A stretch of DNA of 53,481 nucleotides from Acidimicrobiaceae bacterium (GTDB lineage: Bacteria; Actinomycetota; Acidimicrobiia; Acidimicrobiales; Acidimicrobiaceae), in contig JABEUM010000162.1 of assembly GCA_013044475.1 (NCBI GenBank), positions 1 to 53,481 on the forward strand, read 5' to 3'. This document shows, in pieces, positions 19,592 to 28,889 of the stretch. How positions within the stretch are numbered: position 1 is the first letter of the stretch; every line of letters begins with the position of its first letter. The position numbers and the translations under genes are program-made. Under the pieces are notes generated by a model. The model was not told the DNA's origin. It worked only from the letters and a program-made list of their open reading frames with translations, and made no database searches.

Positions 19592-20250
19592 TTCTTCGCC
19601 CCTTCTCCATTTAGAACCTCCGCCAGCTTCGCCAAATTATTCCTCTTGACGGCTATATGAAGCAGGTCGCCCTCTTGGCCAACCGAATCATGAGTTGGTA
19701 TTGTGGACTTCTCGGCTCTTGAGATAGCGACTATGCGTATTTCTCCCTGAGCTTCGATTCCGGAAAGCCTCTTCCCTGCCCAATTATCAGGTAGTAACAC
19801 CTCGGTCAGGACTAGCTCACCGTTGGGGGTCGACCACTCTTCGGTATAGTCCTCTGGCGAGAGCCTTCGCATGACCTGATCAGTTGTCCACGTTACGGTG
19901 GCCACCGTCTGTATCCCGAGACGCTGATAGATCAGGGCCCTTCTCGGATCGTATATCCTCGCCACGACGTGTTCGATCTCGAAGTTCTCTCTAGCGATCC
20001 TCGCCGTCAAGATATTCGAGTTATCGCCGGAGGTGACCGCAGCTAGAGCATCAGCATGCTCTACTTCTGCTTCTGCCAGGGTATCGCGGTCAAAGCCGAA
20101 GCCGACCACGGTGCGGCCCCGATATGTGTCGGAGAGCCTCTTGAAGCTCCCCGCTTCCTTGTCAATCACTACCACCTTGTGGCCAGCCTGATCTAGTCGA
20201 GTCGCTAACTCTGACCCGACTCTTCCGCATCCAACAACTATTACGTGCAC
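19588..20250 (-). CDS. TrkA-type K+ uptake regulatory protein (CeoB-like)
   Basis: A 220-residue RCK protein: Rossmann motif VIVVGCGRVGSELATRL, VVVIDKE after the second strand, and a C-terminal TrkA-C domain. It is the upstream partner of the second TrkA protein, with an ATGA-type overlap, so the two are translated together and probably form one ring around a Trk channel. The GTG start at 20250 puts the Rossmann motif at residue 3. A 12-bp hairpin with a short T-run lies 118 nt upstream in the leader. Confidence 0.9.
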   Translation of the reverse strand: MHVIVVGCGRVGSELATRLDQAGHKVVVIDKEAGSFKRLSDTYRGRTVVGFGFDRDTLAEAEVEHADALAAVTSGDNSNILTARIARENFEIEHVVARIYDPRRALIYQRLGIQTVATVTWTTDQVMRRLSPEDYTEEWSTPNGELVLTEVLLPDNWAGKRLSGIEAQGEIRIVAISRAEKSTIPTHDSVGQEGDLLHIAVKRNNLAKLAEVLNGEGAKK

Positions 20251-20367
20251 AGCATCTATGCAATACGCTCCGCTACCCTTTTGCTGCCAATTGAGCCAAT
20301 AAAGATATATAAAGTTCAGAAATACCTCCAGTCTTGCTCAAAGTCGCATCTGAAAAGTGAATTAAAA

Positions 20368-20400
20368 TCAAGTCCAAAATGGTTGAATTTTTGGACTTGA
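20368..20400 (-). promoter_or_regulatory. Terminator-like hairpin in the TrkA operon leader
   Basis: TCAAGTCCAAAA and TTTTGGACTTGA form a perfect 12-bp stem with a nine-base loop. In the TrkA direction the stem is followed by TTTTAATT, as in an intrinsic terminator, and lies 118 nt before the start codon. It could be an attenuator of the operon, or end an unannotated leader RNA. Confidence 0.45.
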
Positions 20401-20687
20401 CTGAGAGCACGGACCCAGTTGGTGAGGAGCAAGCCGAGGAGCGGTCTCGCTTTGGGCTGGCTTCAGAGGCTTTTAGACCCATGCTGAATTGCGCGGATGA
20501 CTTCAAGTGAGTGGACATTGTGAGACGATGGCGTGTACTAGAAGGGTTTCATCTTGCAGCGCCGAAGTGCTTTTGGGTCTATGTTGGTTTGGTTGAGCGC
20601 TTTTGGGTTTTAACCGAGGTCTAGGTATCGTGGAGGATTCTTTGGCCACACATTGGCGCTTGTTCGGATGATAGGGATGGAACCGTA
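20401..20687. other. Divergent spacer between TrkA pair and APC permease
   Basis: The stretch separates divergent genes and should contain both promoters. I looked for the ydaO/yuaA (c-di-AMP) riboswitch and found nothing convincing. No gene-like open frame is present. Confidence 0.35.
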
Positions 20688-23090
20688 GTGACGGATGTAA
20701 ATGAAGGGACTCCCATCGTCGAACCCGGGAGATTTTCGACCGGAGGAAGAGTCTCAAGAGCCCCGGGAGCCTTGCCAAGGTCTGGGAGTTATGAACTGCC
20801 AGAGAAGCTCTCTTATCGGCTGAAGAATAAGTTACTGGGCAAGCCGCTCGTCAACGAGTCGCTTTCTGGGGAGAGACTAGGCAAGCCGACCGCACTCGCA
20901 GTGTTGAGCTCGGACGTCATGTCGTCTTCTGCTTATGCTACGGAACAGATTCTCGTTGTTTTGATCCCGATTATCGGTGTAGCTGCATATGGGCTCGTCA
21001 TTCCGATAACTGCGCTGATCCTGATCGTGCTGGCTTTTGTTACTGCGTCCTATCTCCAAGTAATCAGGGCCTTCCCGAAGGCCGGTGGCGCTTACGTAGT
21101 GACCCGAGAGACATTCGGACTGAAGTTAGCTCAATTGGCGGCTGCGGCACTTCTGATCGATTACACCCTCACTGTGGCGGTTTCGGTATCTGCGGGGGTC
21201 GACGCTCTGACCTCGGCGGTGCCCACGCTGACTCCCTATAACGTCGAGATATCGGTCTTTTTTGTTGCGCTATTGGCCTACGGCAACCTAAGGGGTATCA
21301 GGGAAGCCGGCAAAAGTTTCGCAATTCCGACCTTCCTCTTTATCGCCAACATGGGGATAATGATTTTTCTCGGACTATTCAGGGTCATATTTGGGCACCT
21401 CCCCACCCACAGCATTCATCAGGTGGGCGCGTATCACGCCGGTTTAGGCGGGTCGGGCCTACTCATGGGGGCCTCCCTGTTCATTGTGCTACAGGCTTTT
21501 GCGAGTGGTGGCACTGCATTGACGGGTACCGAGGCGATATCTAACGGTGTCGGAATCTTCAAGTCACCTCAAGAAAGAAACGCACGCAAGACCCTTTTGG
21601 CGATGAGCTTGATTTTGGGGACAATGTTCCTTGGAGTCTCCTTATTAGCGGTCTTTACCCACGCTGTTCCGATGCTGTCAGGTACTCCGACCTTGATCTC
21701 ACAGATAGCGACCTATGTCTATGGAACTGGACCCATCGGTCGTTTCCTCTACCTGTTTCTGCAGATATCTACGACGATGATCTTGGTGTTGGCGGCCAAC
21801 ACCTCCTTCACGGGTTTCCCCTTCTTAGCCTCCTTTACCGCGGCCGACTCCTTTTTGCCGAGGCAGTTCACCAAGCGTGGGCACAGGCTCGTATTCTCCA
21901 ATGGGATTATCGTCCTGGCAGTCCTGGCGGAGATCCTGCTGATCGCGACTAAGGCCCGGGTCACCGCCTTGATAGCGATGTACGCAATCGGTGTCTTCAC
22001 CGGATTTACCATGGCCGGCGCAGGGATGGTAAAGCACCATTTAAAGGTGAAGGAACCCGGTTATAGGTGGAGAATTGCGGTCAACGGATCCGCAGCCGTC
22101 TTATCCTTCATCGTCGACTTCATCTTTGCCTACACCAAGTTCACCAGGGGAGCCTGGGTGGTCTTGGTAATGATGCCGGTATTAGTCATCCTGTTTATCA
22201 GGCTAAACAAGGTCTATGTGGAGGAAGAGAGCGAGCTCGAATCTGGAGTAGCCGCGGCTTGTGACGCTCCGATCCTCAAGAGCCATACCGTGCTCGTATT
22301 CGTCGATCGACTCGACCTAGCGACTGCCAGGGCAATTCAATATGCTCGAGCGATCAATCCAGACGACCTCAAAGCGATCCATTTTATCTTGGATGTGAGA
22401 CAGGCGAGGGAGCTAGAGGAGGAGTGGGGTAAAAGGGGTCTCGGCCGAATCGAGCTAGAGGTAATAGAGTGCCCTGATCGAAGGATACGGAGCGTTTCTT
22501 TAGAACTCGTCACCGAATACACCGCAGATGGGGAGACGGAAGTTACCGTGCTGCTGCCTAGGCGAGGGTACTCGAGGGTTTGGAGTAGGGTGCTGCATGA
22601 CCGAACTGCGGATTCCATAGCTGAGGTCGTGTCGCAAATCCCCCACGTCAACGCGACGATTATTCCATTCGAACTCGGGACGAAGAAAACTTCGCTGGTT
22701 AGGTTTAAATCCAAGAAGCCTTCCTCTGTTGAGTCCGGGCCGCAAACAGCGACTCAGCCGGCCGATGGCGAAACCGATATCCATCTCATAGTTCCTGGAG
22801 CGGTACCAATCGGGAGTGTCACCTATAGAACAAAGGCAAAGGTTGCGGGCCGCGTGAAGCTCGTCAGGGTTCAGTCGTGGGACTCGGTACCAGCCTTCGC
22901 TGCGAGGATCGAGGACTCCACCGGTGGAATTGTGCTGGTTTTTGCTGGAAGACGGGCCGTTCCAGGTATTACTCCGGGGCGAAGGCTGTTAGTTGAGGGA
23001 ATGGTTGGAGAGGTCGGCGGGCACCTCGCTATGCTCAACCCGAAGTATGAGTTTCTGGTCGGGCCCGATTCGGAAGAGGACGGCGAATAA
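20688..23090 (+). CDS. APC-superfamily permease with C-terminal OB-fold domain
   Basis: An 800-residue membrane transporter. About 12 hydrophobic segments occupy residues 80-510 (motifs SSSAYATEQIL, FPKAGGAYVVTRETFG, GTEAISNGV). A soluble USP-like or nucleotide-binding-like region follows at about 530-665 (TVLVFVDRLDLATARA onward). Residues about 695-797 look like an OB-fold: AKVAGRVKLVRV, then a DSTGG turn, GRRAVPGITPGRRLLVEG and LNPKYEF. In mycobacteria, as I recall, a separate OB-fold protein (Rv2694c) lies near the ceoB/ceoC-permease group, so this looks like a fusion. The substrate is probably an amino acid or K+-linked solute. GTG start, divergent from the TrkA pair. Confidence 0.88.
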   Translation: MTDVNEGTPIVEPGRFSTGGRVSRAPGALPRSGSYELPEKLSYRLKNKLLGKPLVNESLSGERLGKPTALAVLSSDVMSSSAYATEQILVVLIPIIGVAAYGLVIPITALILIVLAFVTASYLQVIRAFPKAGGAYVVTRETFGLKLAQLAAAALLIDYTLTVAVSVSAGVDALTSAVPTLTPYNVEISVFFVALLAYGNLRGIREAGKSFAIPTFLFIANMGIMIFLGLFRVIFGHLPTHSIHQVGAYHAGLGGSGLLMGASLFIVLQAFASGGTALTGTEAISNGVGIFKSPQERNARKTLLAMSLILGTMFLGVSLLAVFTHAVPMLSGTPTLISQIATYVYGTGPIGRFLYLFLQISTTMILVLAANTSFTGFPFLASFTAADSFLPRQFTKRGHRLVFSNGIIVLAVLAEILLIATKARVTALIAMYAIGVFTGFTMAGAGMVKHHLKVKEPGYRWRIAVNGSAAVLSFIVDFIFAYTKFTRGAWVVLVMMPVLVILFIRLNKVYVEEESELESGVAAACDAPILKSHTVLVFVDRLDLATARAIQYARAINPDDLKAIHFILDVRQARELEEEWGKRGLGRIELEVIECPDRRIRSVSLELVTEYTADGETEVTVLLPRRGYSRVWSRVLHDRTADSIAEVVSQIPHVNATIIPFELGTKKTSLVRFKSKKPSSVESGPQTATQPADGETDIHLIVPGAVPIGSVTYRTKAKVAGRVKLVRVQSWDSVPAFAARIEDSTGGIVLVFAGRRAVPGITPGRRLLVEGMVGEVGGHLAMLNPKYEFLVGPDSEEDGE

Positions 23091-23232
23091 CAAGACCGGT
23101 TGGATAAAGGGAATTTTTATTTTCGCCGTAGTCTTAGTGGAATTCACAGTTCCAATGAAGTTTTCTGCGTACCCTAGGTTGGATGGACGGGACCGGTTAG
23201 TTGACTAGGTCCATGGAAATGGTTTGGAGCAG

Positions 23233-25932
23233 ATGGCAAAACCCCTGGTAATCGTTGAATCTCCGGCAAAGGCGAAGACGATTTCGCGTTTTTTGGGTTC
23301 GGAGTTCTTGGTTGAACCCTCAATTGGTCATATCAGGGATCTCCCTCGAAACGCATCTGAAGTTCCTGCTGCCTATAAGTCGCTGCCTTGGTCGAGGATA
23401 GGAGTTGATACCGATAACGGTTTCAAACCCCTATATATCGTTTCTAAGGACAAGAAGAACCAGGTAAAGAAGCTCAAGGAACTCCTCGCTTCTGCGTCTG
23501 AGCTTTACCTAGCGACAGACGAAGACCGCGAGGGAGAGTCGATAGCATGGCACCTGCTGGAGGTGTTATCCCCTAAAGTTCCGGTGAAGCGGATGGTTTT
23601 TCACGAAATTACCGAGGGTGCGATACATGACGCTATCTCAAACCCGAGGGATCTAGACCGAAACCTCGTCGAAGCGCAGGAGGCCCGCCGGATACTAGAC
23701 CGCCTCTATGGCTACGAGATATCCCCGGTACTCTGGCGAAAGGTCCAGCAAGGGCTCTCCGCCGGGAGGGTTCAGTCGGTAGCTTGTCGGATACTTGTCC
23801 AGCGGGAGCGGGATCGGATCGCTTTCCGTTCGGCGGGCTATTTTGACGTCATTGCGAGCTTGTCAAAGCAAAAAGAGTCCTTCGACGCAAAGCTGACCAT
23901 GGTAAATGCTCGAAGGGTTGCTACCGGTAGAGACTTTGGCCCCGATGGCAATCTCATAAAAAAGACCTCAAAGTCAGAGACAATTGTCATCGACCAAGAG
24001 ATGTCGGCATCCCTTATTGCCGCCCTCGGGAACTCTGAATTCGCAGTTTCCGATACCGAGACCAAGCCCTACAAGAGGTCGCCTGCCGCTCCGTTTATCA
24101 CCTCTACCCTCCAGCAAGAAGCGGGGAGAAAGCTCAGATTTTCTTCTCAAAGGACCATGAGCGTAGCCCAACGGCTCTACGAAAACGGTTACATAACCTA
24201 CATGCGAACCGATTCGACAAACCTCGCCGAAGTCGCGATTACCGAGGCCAGGCGGATTGCATCTTCGCTGTATGGCGCTAGCTACGTACCCACATCCCCG
24301 AGGAGCTACACCAAAAAGGTCAAAAATGCCCAGGAGGCTCACGAGGCGATTCGGCCATCCGGAGAGAGCTGGAGAACTCCAGAACAATTAGCTAGGGAGC
24401 TCGGGTCGGATGAAAACAAGCTCTACGAACTGATCTGGAGGCGAACGGTCGCTTCGCAGATGAAGGATGCCGTCGGATCGACGGCAACTGTAAAGATGAC
24501 GGCTCCGCTAACCGCAGACATTCATCCCCAAGGAGACGATTCCGCTCCAGCCTTTTCGCGGGGATCTTTGGCGACCTTTTCGGCTTCCGGGACCCAGATA
24601 ACCTTCTTCGGTTTCTTGAAGGTTTACGTCGAGGATACTGACGAGCCTTCGGAAAAGGACTCAAATTCGGCGAGACTGCCGATTCTCGAGATCGGAGACC
24701 GACTCGACCTTTTGGGGCTGACCCCAGAGTCACATGAGACCCAGCCGCCTTCGCGATATACCGAGGCCTCACTGGTCAAAGCACTCGAGGAGCTAGGTGT
24801 CGGAAGACCTTCCACCTACGCTTCGATTATCCAGACGATTATGGACCGGGGCTATGCGTGGCGAAAAGGCCAAGCACTTGTCCCCTCCTACGTCGCATTT
24901 TCTGTGGTTGGACTTTTGGAGAAGTACTTCTCCACCCTCGTGGACTTCGGATTCACCGCCTCTTTAGAGGACGACTTGGACCAGATAGCCGACGGGAACC
25001 TAACCCCTAAGGACTACCTCGCTCACTTCTACTTTGGTGACGGCAAGAACGGGCTGAAGAACTTGGTGCAAGATCAGCTCTCTGAAATTGACGCTAGGGA
25101 GATAAATACTTTAGAAGTGGGTGTCGCCGAAAACGGTGAGACTATCTACGCGAGGATTGGGAAGTTTGGCACCTACCTCAAGGTCGGTGAAGAGACCGCC
25201 CCGGTTCCCGACGACCTGGCTCCAGACGAGCTAACCGTAGAGAAAGCGATGGAGCTGCTCAACTCCAAGAAGCAGGATCGAGAGGTCGGGATCGATCCGA
25301 AGACCGGGTTTTTAGTCATCGCTAAGGCCGGACGCTTTGGCCCCTATGTCCAGCTGCAGGATCCCGATCCGGACTCGAAAGCAAAGGCAAAGACCGCTTC
25401 GCTTTTTTCGGACATGTCGATCGAAACGATAACCCTACAAGACGCTCTGGAGCTTTTGGAGCTACCCAGGGTAGTAGGAGAAGATCCCGAATCCAAAGAG
25501 GAGATCATCGCCCAGAACGGGCGTTTTGGCCCATACCTCACGAAGGGCAAAGACTCCCGCTCGCTAACCGATGAGAGATCCCTCTTCACCGTGACAATCG
25601 AGGAGGCGTTGGAGCTCTTCTCCAAGCCCAAGGAGAACAGGCGACAACGCTCCCAAGCCCAGCCGGCAAACATCTTAGGTGTCTCGCCGGTAACCGAGAA
25701 GGATGTCTCATTGAAGGCCGGGCGTTTCGGCCCCTATGTGACCGACGGCTCGGTCAACGCTTCGATCCCGCGGGGGACGAACCCCGAGACATTGACCCTT
25801 GAGGCCGCCTTGGATCTCTTGGAGATTCGAAGGGCGAAATTGGCAGAGACCGCGGACGATGAGAAGCCCAAAGCGAGACGATCTACGACTCGATCCGGAA
25901 CAAAAAGGACGACAACCAAGAGGCGGACGTGA
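23233..25932 (+). CDS. topA: DNA topoisomerase I
   Basis: Relaxes negative supercoils through a covalent tyrosine link. The TOPRIM domain shows VIVESPAKAKTI at the N-terminus and the acidic triad in DEDREGESIAWHL. The catalytic tyrosine is in GYITYMRTDST (about residue 320). In place of zinc fingers the C-terminus has four repeats of the (A/N)GRFGPY type, near residues 641, 699, 762 and 829, followed by a Lys/Arg-rich tail. That is the actinobacterial pattern. I use the ATG at 23233, with GGAG just upstream; a TTG nine nt earlier is possible. The stop overlaps tmk by 4 nt. Confidence 0.96.
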   Translation: MAKPLVIVESPAKAKTISRFLGSEFLVEPSIGHIRDLPRNASEVPAAYKSLPWSRIGVDTDNGFKPLYIVSKDKKNQVKKLKELLASASELYLATDEDREGESIAWHLLEVLSPKVPVKRMVFHEITEGAIHDAISNPRDLDRNLVEAQEARRILDRLYGYEISPVLWRKVQQGLSAGRVQSVACRILVQRERDRIAFRSAGYFDVIASLSKQKESFDAKLTMVNARRVATGRDFGPDGNLIKKTSKSETIVIDQEMSASLIAALGNSEFAVSDTETKPYKRSPAAPFITSTLQQEAGRKLRFSSQRTMSVAQRLYENGYITYMRTDSTNLAEVAITEARRIASSLYGASYVPTSPRSYTKKVKNAQEAHEAIRPSGESWRTPEQLARELGSDENKLYELIWRRTVASQMKDAVGSTATVKMTAPLTADIHPQGDDSAPAFSRGSLATFSASGTQITFFGFLKVYVEDTDEPSEKDSNSARLPILEIGDRLDLLGLTPESHETQPPSRYTEASLVKALEELGVGRPSTYASIIQTIMDRGYAWRKGQALVPSYVAFSVVGLLEKYFSTLVDFGFTASLEDDLDQIADGNLTPKDYLAHFYFGDGKNGLKNLVQDQLSEIDAREINTLEVGVAENGETIYARIGKFGTYLKVGEETAPVPDDLAPDELTVEKAMELLNSKKQDREVGIDPKTGFLVIAKAGRFGPYVQLQDPDPDSKAKAKTASLFSDMSIETITLQDALELLELPRVVGEDPESKEEIIAQNGRFGPYLTKGKDSRSLTDERSLFTVTIEEALELFSKPKENRRQRSQAQPANILGVSPVTEKDVSLKAGRFGPYVTDGSVNASIPRGTNPETLTLEAALDLLEIRRAKLAETADDEKPKARRSTTRSGTKRTTTKRRT

Positions 25933-26534
25933 TCCCAAGGAGTAATTTTGTCGTATTCGAAGGTGTAGACGGATCGGGTAAGTCGACCCAGGTCGAAAGG
26001 GTAACGCAGCTTCTTAGAAGAGAGGGAGTGCTGGTTATGGCCACTCGTGAACCGGGTGGCTGCGACTTTGCCGAGTCACTTCGGAGCTTGATTTTGGATC
26101 AGGACAAGTTAGATCCCTGGGCCGAGGCGATGGTTATGGCGGCTTCTCGGATCGAACACTGCAGGACTACCATCCGCCCGGCACTTGCGAGGGGCGAAAT
26201 GGTGATATCGGATCGATATCTGGGTTCCTCTCTGGTCTACCAGGGGATCGTCAACGGAATCGACGTCGAGGAGATCTATAAGCTGAATCAGCTATCTGAT
26301 GAGGTGATAGACCCAGACTTAGTCATCCTGTTAGACCTGGAAAATCCTAGGAGAATTAGCGATCAAAGTACCTTTGAAAAAAGAGGTGAAGCCTTCTGGT
26401 TTGCGGTTCGTGACGGTTACCGCGAGCTGGCCAAAAGATTCGGGTGGTTCACTATCGATGCCGAGATGGAACTAGCGGATATTACTGAGGCGATTATCGG
26501 TCGAATCCTTGAGAAGGCCGGGTCGAAGGGCTAG
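25929..26534 (+). CDS. tmk: Thymidylate kinase
   Basis: Phosphorylates dTMP to dTDP. The P-loop FEGVDGSGKST, the TREPGG motif and the DRYLGSS segment identify the family, and the length of 201 residues is usual. The GTG start overlaps the topA stop by 4 nt, and holB follows with no gap, so topA-tmk-holB is one translational unit. Confidence 0.96.
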   Translation: MIPRSNFVVFEGVDGSGKSTQVERVTQLLRREGVLVMATREPGGCDFAESLRSLILDQDKLDPWAEAMVMAASRIEHCRTTIRPALARGEMVISDRYLGSSLVYQGIVNGIDVEEIYKLNQLSDEVIDPDLVILLDLENPRRISDQSTFEKRGEAFWFAVRDGYRELAKRFGWFTIDAEMELADITEAIIGRILEKAGSKG

Positions 26535-27608
26535 ATGCCAGCGAACAACCCGCCAGTGCTCGCCAAAGGCCATTCATTCGAGGATCTGCTGCTCGATCGC
26601 GAGAACCTCGCAAGTGACCTCAGAATGCACCTAGGGCGCCTAGGACAGTCCTACCTGTTCGTGGGTCCTTCGGGTTCGGGTAAGTTCTTCGCCGCCAAGG
26701 CGATGGCGAAGGGGATCCTTTGTCCAATGGGGGGCTGTGGAATCTGTGGAATCTGTGTTTCGGTAGAGGACGGGAGTCATCCGGACTGCACAGTCGTCAC
26801 CAGGGCCGGTGCGACCCTTAGCGTTGAGGAGGCAAGGTCGGTCGTCTCGGCCGCCTCTATCGCGCCCGCGGTTTCTGATCACCGGGTCATTATCCTTCCA
26901 GAGGCACATCTCTTTGAGCGGGCCGCCCCGGTCCTTCTGAAGACCCTCGAAGAGGCGACCACCAGTACTATCTTCCTGCTGAGCGCTGAGTCGATTCCCA
27001 CAAATATCGTTCCTTTAGCGTCAAGGTGTGTGAGAATCGAAGTGCCGCTTCCAAGGAAGCAGGAGGTATTTAGCTACCTACTGGGTCTGGGAATCGAGTC
27101 AAAAGCGGCGGAATTGGCGACGTCGATATCTCCGAACAGGCTCGATAGGGCGTATGCCTTTGCGGCTTCGACCGATGCCCAGCGGGCGATTTCTCTCTGG
27201 AGCTCGGTGATCGACCGCCTCAGCGACAATCCAACAGAGCTAGCGGTACTTTGCGGCGAACTCGAGTCGACACTGCCTACAAATCCGACGGCTCGGGCGC
27301 GCACCCACAAGAGGAACTCGGCCAAACTCCAGCTAGACAAGGACGGTGTTAGCCAGGTCCTTTCCAAGGATCAAGAGGCCCAATTAATCCGCTCAGAGCG
27401 GAGACTGCGCAGTGACGTAATGAGGGCGGGTCTCGAATCGATCCTCAAGAGCGTAGTGGTAAAGGGTGGATCAGGTGAAGTCACTTCAGAGATAGTAGGC
27501 GGGGTGGAGGAGCTAATTCTAACTGCCTCCTCCCAACTTAAAAGGAATGGTAATGAGACTGTCTTGATACGCGCTCTTGTTTTTGGTTTGAGCAGTCTAT
27601 TCTTTTAA
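26535..27608 (+). CDS. holB: DNA polymerase III subunit delta'
   Basis: An AAA+ clamp-loader subunit of 357 residues. The P-loop-like GPSGSGKF (about residue 44) is followed by a zinc-type cysteine cluster, CPMGGCGICGICVSVEDGSHPDC. The sensor segment LASRCVRIEV is at about residue 160. The lid and collar occupy the rest. It begins right after the tmk stop. The P-loop ends in KF rather than KT or KS, common in delta' subunits that do not hydrolyse ATP. A tRNA gene follows after nine nt. Confidence 0.92.
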   Translation: MPANNPPVLAKGHSFEDLLLDRENLASDLRMHLGRLGQSYLFVGPSGSGKFFAAKAMAKGILCPMGGCGICGICVSVEDGSHPDCTVVTRAGATLSVEEARSVVSAASIAPAVSDHRVIILPEAHLFERAAPVLLKTLEEATTSTIFLLSAESIPTNIVPLASRCVRIEVPLPRKQEVFSYLLGLGIESKAAELATSISPNRLDRAYAFAASTDAQRAISLWSSVIDRLSDNPTELAVLCGELESTLPTNPTARARTHKRNSAKLQLDKDGVSQVLSKDQEAQLIRSERRLRSDVMRAGLESILKSVVVKGGSGEVTSEIVGGVEELILTASSQLKRNGNETVLIRALVFGLSSLFF

Positions 27609-27616
27609 TGCGTTGT

Positions 27617-27691
27617 GCCCGAGTAGCTCAGTGGTAGAGCAGCTCATTCGTAATGAGCAGGTCAGGGGTTCGAATCCCCTCTCGGGCTCCA
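27617..27691 (+). tRNA. tRNA-Thr (CGT)
   Basis: The cloverleaf is complete: acceptor stem GCCCGAG with CTCGGGC, D-arm GCTC/GAGC, anticodon stem GCTCA/TGAGC enclosing TTCGTAA (anticodon CGT), T-arm AGGGG-TTCGAAT-CCCCT, and an encoded CCA end. It sits between holB and the sigma factor gene, on the same strand. Confidence 0.97.
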
Positions 27692-27738
27692 GCCTAAGTG
27701 GTGAAGTGCGCCGCTGACTCAGGGGGAGCTAGTCCCAA

Positions 27739-28308
27739 GTGGCAGATCAGAGTAAGTTTCAAGAACAGGCCATGGTGTACGTCGATGCCTTGTACGCAGC
27801 CGCGCTTAGGATGACGCGAAGTCACTCCGATGCGGAAGATCTCCTCCAGGAGACGTTTCTAAAGGCCTACAGGGGATATGGATCCTTCCAGGACGGCACA
27901 AATTTGAAGGCCTGGCTCTATCGGATCCTAACCAACACCTATATCAACATCTACCGGGCCAAGAAGCGCAGGCCCGAAGAGTCAAATCTGGAAGACGTCG
28001 AGGACCTGTATATGTACAGGCGTCTCGGTGGGCTCGAAGCGGCCTCTTATGGACGATCTGCCGAGGAAGAGGTGCTCGACTCGTTCACTGATCAGGACGT
28101 GAAGGACGCAATTGAGGCACTTCCGGACCAGTTCCGAATCGCAGTCTTACTCTCAGACGTGGAGGGCTTTTCCTACAAAGAGATTTCGGAAATTACCGAA
28201 GTTCCTCTAGGAACTGTAATGAGTAGGCTACATCGTGGAAGAAGAGCGCTCCAGAAAGCGTTAGTTGACCTAGGTATGCGACGCAGGTTAGTCACAGGGT
28301 CGAGGTAG
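27739..28308 (+). CDS. SigR/SigH-like ECF RNA polymerase sigma factor
   Basis: A 189-residue group-4 sigma factor. Region 2 is visible as [45 protein letters not shown], and region 4 as [24 protein letters not shown] with the HTH ending [14 protein letters not shown]. The GTG start has GGGGGAG upstream. The next gene, overlapping by 1 nt, encodes a ZAS anti-sigma factor, so the pair probably senses disulphide stress. Target promoters were not sought in detail. Confidence 0.92.
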   Translation: MADQSKFQEQAMVYVDALYAAALRMTRSHSDAEDLLQETFLKAYRGYGSFQDGTNLKAWLYRILTNTYINIYRAKKRRPEESNLEDVEDLYMYRRLGGLEAASYGRSAEEEVLDSFTDQDVKDAIEALPDQFRIAVLLSDVEGFSYKEISEITEVPLGTVMSRLHRGRRALQKALVDLGMRRRLVTGSR

Positions 28309-28568
28309 TGGATCGGCATATGGAACAGACGAATTTTTCTGGGGTGGACTGTAGAGAGTCAATAGCCCGGTTATATGAGTTTTTGGATAACGAACTCTGT
28401 TCGGCCGATCAGGCTGCGATTAAAAGACACATTGAGCACTGCTCACCGTGCTTAGAAGCCTTTGAATTTGAAGCAGAACTGAAGTCTATGATCAGGTCTC
28501 GCTTGAGAAAAGAGGGCGTTCCCCTCGAGTTGAAAGAGAAGATCAGAAAGGCTCTGGCTTCGGAGTAA
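28308..28568 (+). CDS. ZAS anti-sigma factor (RsrA-like)
   Basis: An 86-residue zinc anti-sigma factor. The motif HIEHCSPC (H-x3-C-x2-C) with the upstream DCRES cysteine gives the redox-sensitive ligand set. It should bind and silence the adjacent sigma factor and release it when thiols are oxidised. The GTG start overlaps the sigma stop by 1 nt; an ATG four codons in is an alternative. The short length and spacing are typical of mycothiol-system anti-sigma factors. Confidence 0.88.
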   Translation: MDRHMEQTNFSGVDCRESIARLYEFLDNELCSADQAAIKRHIEHCSPCLEAFEFEAELKSMIRSRLRKEGVPLELKEKIRKALASE

Positions 28569-28662
28569 GCCGTTTTCTTTCGGATTCACCCTTTGAATAT
28601 TTCAGCTCCGCTTGCCGCCCCGTCCCGGGAATATTTCTGATTAAGCGTGAGTTAGCATCAAT

Positions 28663-28857
28663 ATGAATACGAATGGAGATGTGGTCGGAGGTACGGTGCT
28701 TACCGGATCTGGGCGACCATCTAAAGCATACGCTAAAGATCGGACTTGCAACGAACCAAGCTGTGGTACCAAGCTTTCGATCTACAATCGTGGCAAATAC
28801 TGTTATCACCATGAACCGCTGAGTATCCCGAGGACTAGGGGTAGGAAGATAGCCTAG
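28663..28857 (+). CDS. Small Cys/His protein next to the sigma/anti-sigma pair
   Basis: A 64-residue protein with RTCNEPSCGTKLSIYNRGKYCYHH, so two cysteines, a third cysteine and two histidines could bind zinc. Similar short proteins with a CxxxxC-LSxYN-CxxH pattern are common in actinobacteria, but their function is unknown to me. It stands 94 nt after the anti-sigma gene on the same strand. The ATG start is clear. Possible links to thiol stress or transcription are inference only. Confidence 0.65.
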   Translation: MNTNGDVVGGTVLTGSGRPSKAYAKDRTCNEPSCGTKLSIYNRGKYCYHHEPLSIPRTRGRKIA

Positions 28858-28889
28858 GCTCCTTGTAGGCTTAGTGCCAGGGAGGTAAG

